A DNA stretch of 5,848 nt, taken from NCBI GenBank assembly GCA_027335545.1, contig DAHWHV010000602.1, forward strand, positions 1 through 5,848. The letters run 5' to 3'. The notes below the pieces were generated by a model. It made no database searches and was not told where the DNA came from. It saw nothing but the letters and a program-made list of their open reading frames with translations. The stretch is from Clostridia bacterium (lineage in GTDB: Bacteria; Bacillota_E; RBS10-35; JAJYVN01). Position 1 is the stretch's first letter. Each line of letters opens with the position of its first letter. Below are positions 5,559-5,848 of this stretch, piece after piece. A program made the translations under genes and the position numbers.

Positions 5559-5753
5559 GTGAACGCGGAGGTCATCTGGCAGATCGCGGGCCTCGGCATC
5601 CTCATCGTGGTGGTGCACAGCGTGATCGAGGCCGCGGGCCGCAAGGAGTTGGCGTGGATGGTCACGCTCGCCGGGGTGGTGGTGGTCCTGTGGCGGGTGA
5701 TCACGGTGGTCAACGACCTCTTCCAGGGGGTGCGCTCGGTCTTCCACATCTGA
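5559..5753 (+). CDS. spoIIIAC: Stage III sporulation protein AC
   Basis: A 64-residue membrane protein (B. subtilis SpoIIIAC is 68). It is predicted to form two transmembrane helices, about 5-23 ('VIWQIAGLGILIVVVHSVI') and 31-51 ('LAWMVTLAGVVVVLWRVITVV'), joined by a short polar loop 'EAAGRKE'. The family pattern 'IFQIAG-GI', 'H-I-G-KE' and 'TLLG', then 'VNDLF' and 'I..VF', is clear. It is an integral-membrane component of the SpoIIIA-SpoIIQ channel, made in the mother cell, with SpoIIIAD as its close partner. GTG 5559 follows a strong ribosome binding site and gives the full family length. It lies 99 bp after spoIIIAB. Confidence 0.95.
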   Translation: MNAEVIWQIAGLGILIVVVHSVIEAAGRKELAWMVTLAGVVVVLWRVITVVNDLFQGVRSVFHI

Positions 5754-5785
5754 GGCGGCAGAGGGCCGCGCGCGGTCCCCCCCTC

Positions 5786-5819
5786 CGGGGCACCGGGCCT
5801 TGGTCGGTGGGGTGCCCCG
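5786..5819 (+). other. Hairpin downstream of spoIIIAC
   Basis: CGGGGCACC (5786-5794) and GGTGCCCCG (5811-5819) form a perfect 9-bp stem with a 16-nt loop, 32 nt after the spoIIIAC stop. No U-tract follows. It might be a partial terminator, an RNA-processing or stability element, or a structure masking the next start. The rest of 5754-5848 shows no recognisable spoIIIAD start. Confidence 0.5.
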
Positions 5820-5848
5820 CCGAGGCCGGGCTGCGGTGGGCGGGGCAC

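Noticed and set aside
4506..5747. Minus-strand open frame opposite spoIIIAA/AB/AC
   Set aside because: The + strand frames match three adjacent spoIIIA proteins in order, so this is a shadow frame.
5812..5848. Possible start of spoIIIAD (GTG codons near the right edge)
   Set aside because: The short translations (such as VPRRGRAAVGGA) do not look like the hydrophobic SpoIIIAD N-terminus, and too few bases remain to judge.

Overview
The window is very GC-rich bacterial DNA (G/C dominate third codon positions; GTG and TTG starts occur) and carries the front of a spoIIIA sporulation operon. This points to an endospore-forming, high-GC member of the Bacillota, of the Thermaerobacter/Symbiobacterium kind. 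The genus is an inference from composition and gene content only. All supported genes lie on the + strand.

Left part (1-3491): a short hairpin at the left edge is followed by a four-copy 17-bp tandem repeat in a comparatively AT-rich patch. About 420 bases without a convincing gene come next. Then there are three genes: a secreted lipoprotein with a CBM9-like carbohydrate-binding fold (522-1277), a Gfo/Idh/MocA-type NAD(P)-dependent sugar oxidoreductase (1512-2546), and a xylose-isomerase-like TIM-barrel sugar isomerase/epimerase (2539-3453). The last two overlap by 8 bp and look translationally coupled. Such a pair usually oxidises and isomerises a sugar, inositol or sugar acid; the substrate cannot be read from the sequence. 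A 20-bp inverted repeat that begins at the last gene's end and includes its stop codon closes this block.

Middle (3492-3918): about 430 bases without a convincing gene, forming the leader of the sporulation operon. It contains a candidate sigma-E-type promoter about 85 bp before spoIIIAA.

Right part (3919-5848): spoIIIAA (ATPase), spoIIIAB (membrane protein related to GspF-type platform proteins) and spoIIIAC (two-helix membrane protein). They encode mother-cell parts of the SpoIIIA-SpoIIQ channel between mother cell and forespore. The AA/AB genes overlap by 16 bp. Unusually, a 99-bp GC-rich spacer lies between AB and AC, and at least about 95 bp with a 9-bp-stem hairpin follows AC. spoIIIAD is not visible before the window ends.

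Most of the window is ordinary. The best oddity is a degenerate 12-bp tandem array inside the sugar-isomerase gene. It encodes a run of tetrapeptides inserted between helix 1 and strand 2 of the barrel. The same enzyme also seems to lack two of the usual metal-ligand positions. I found no credible evidence for a new multigene system.
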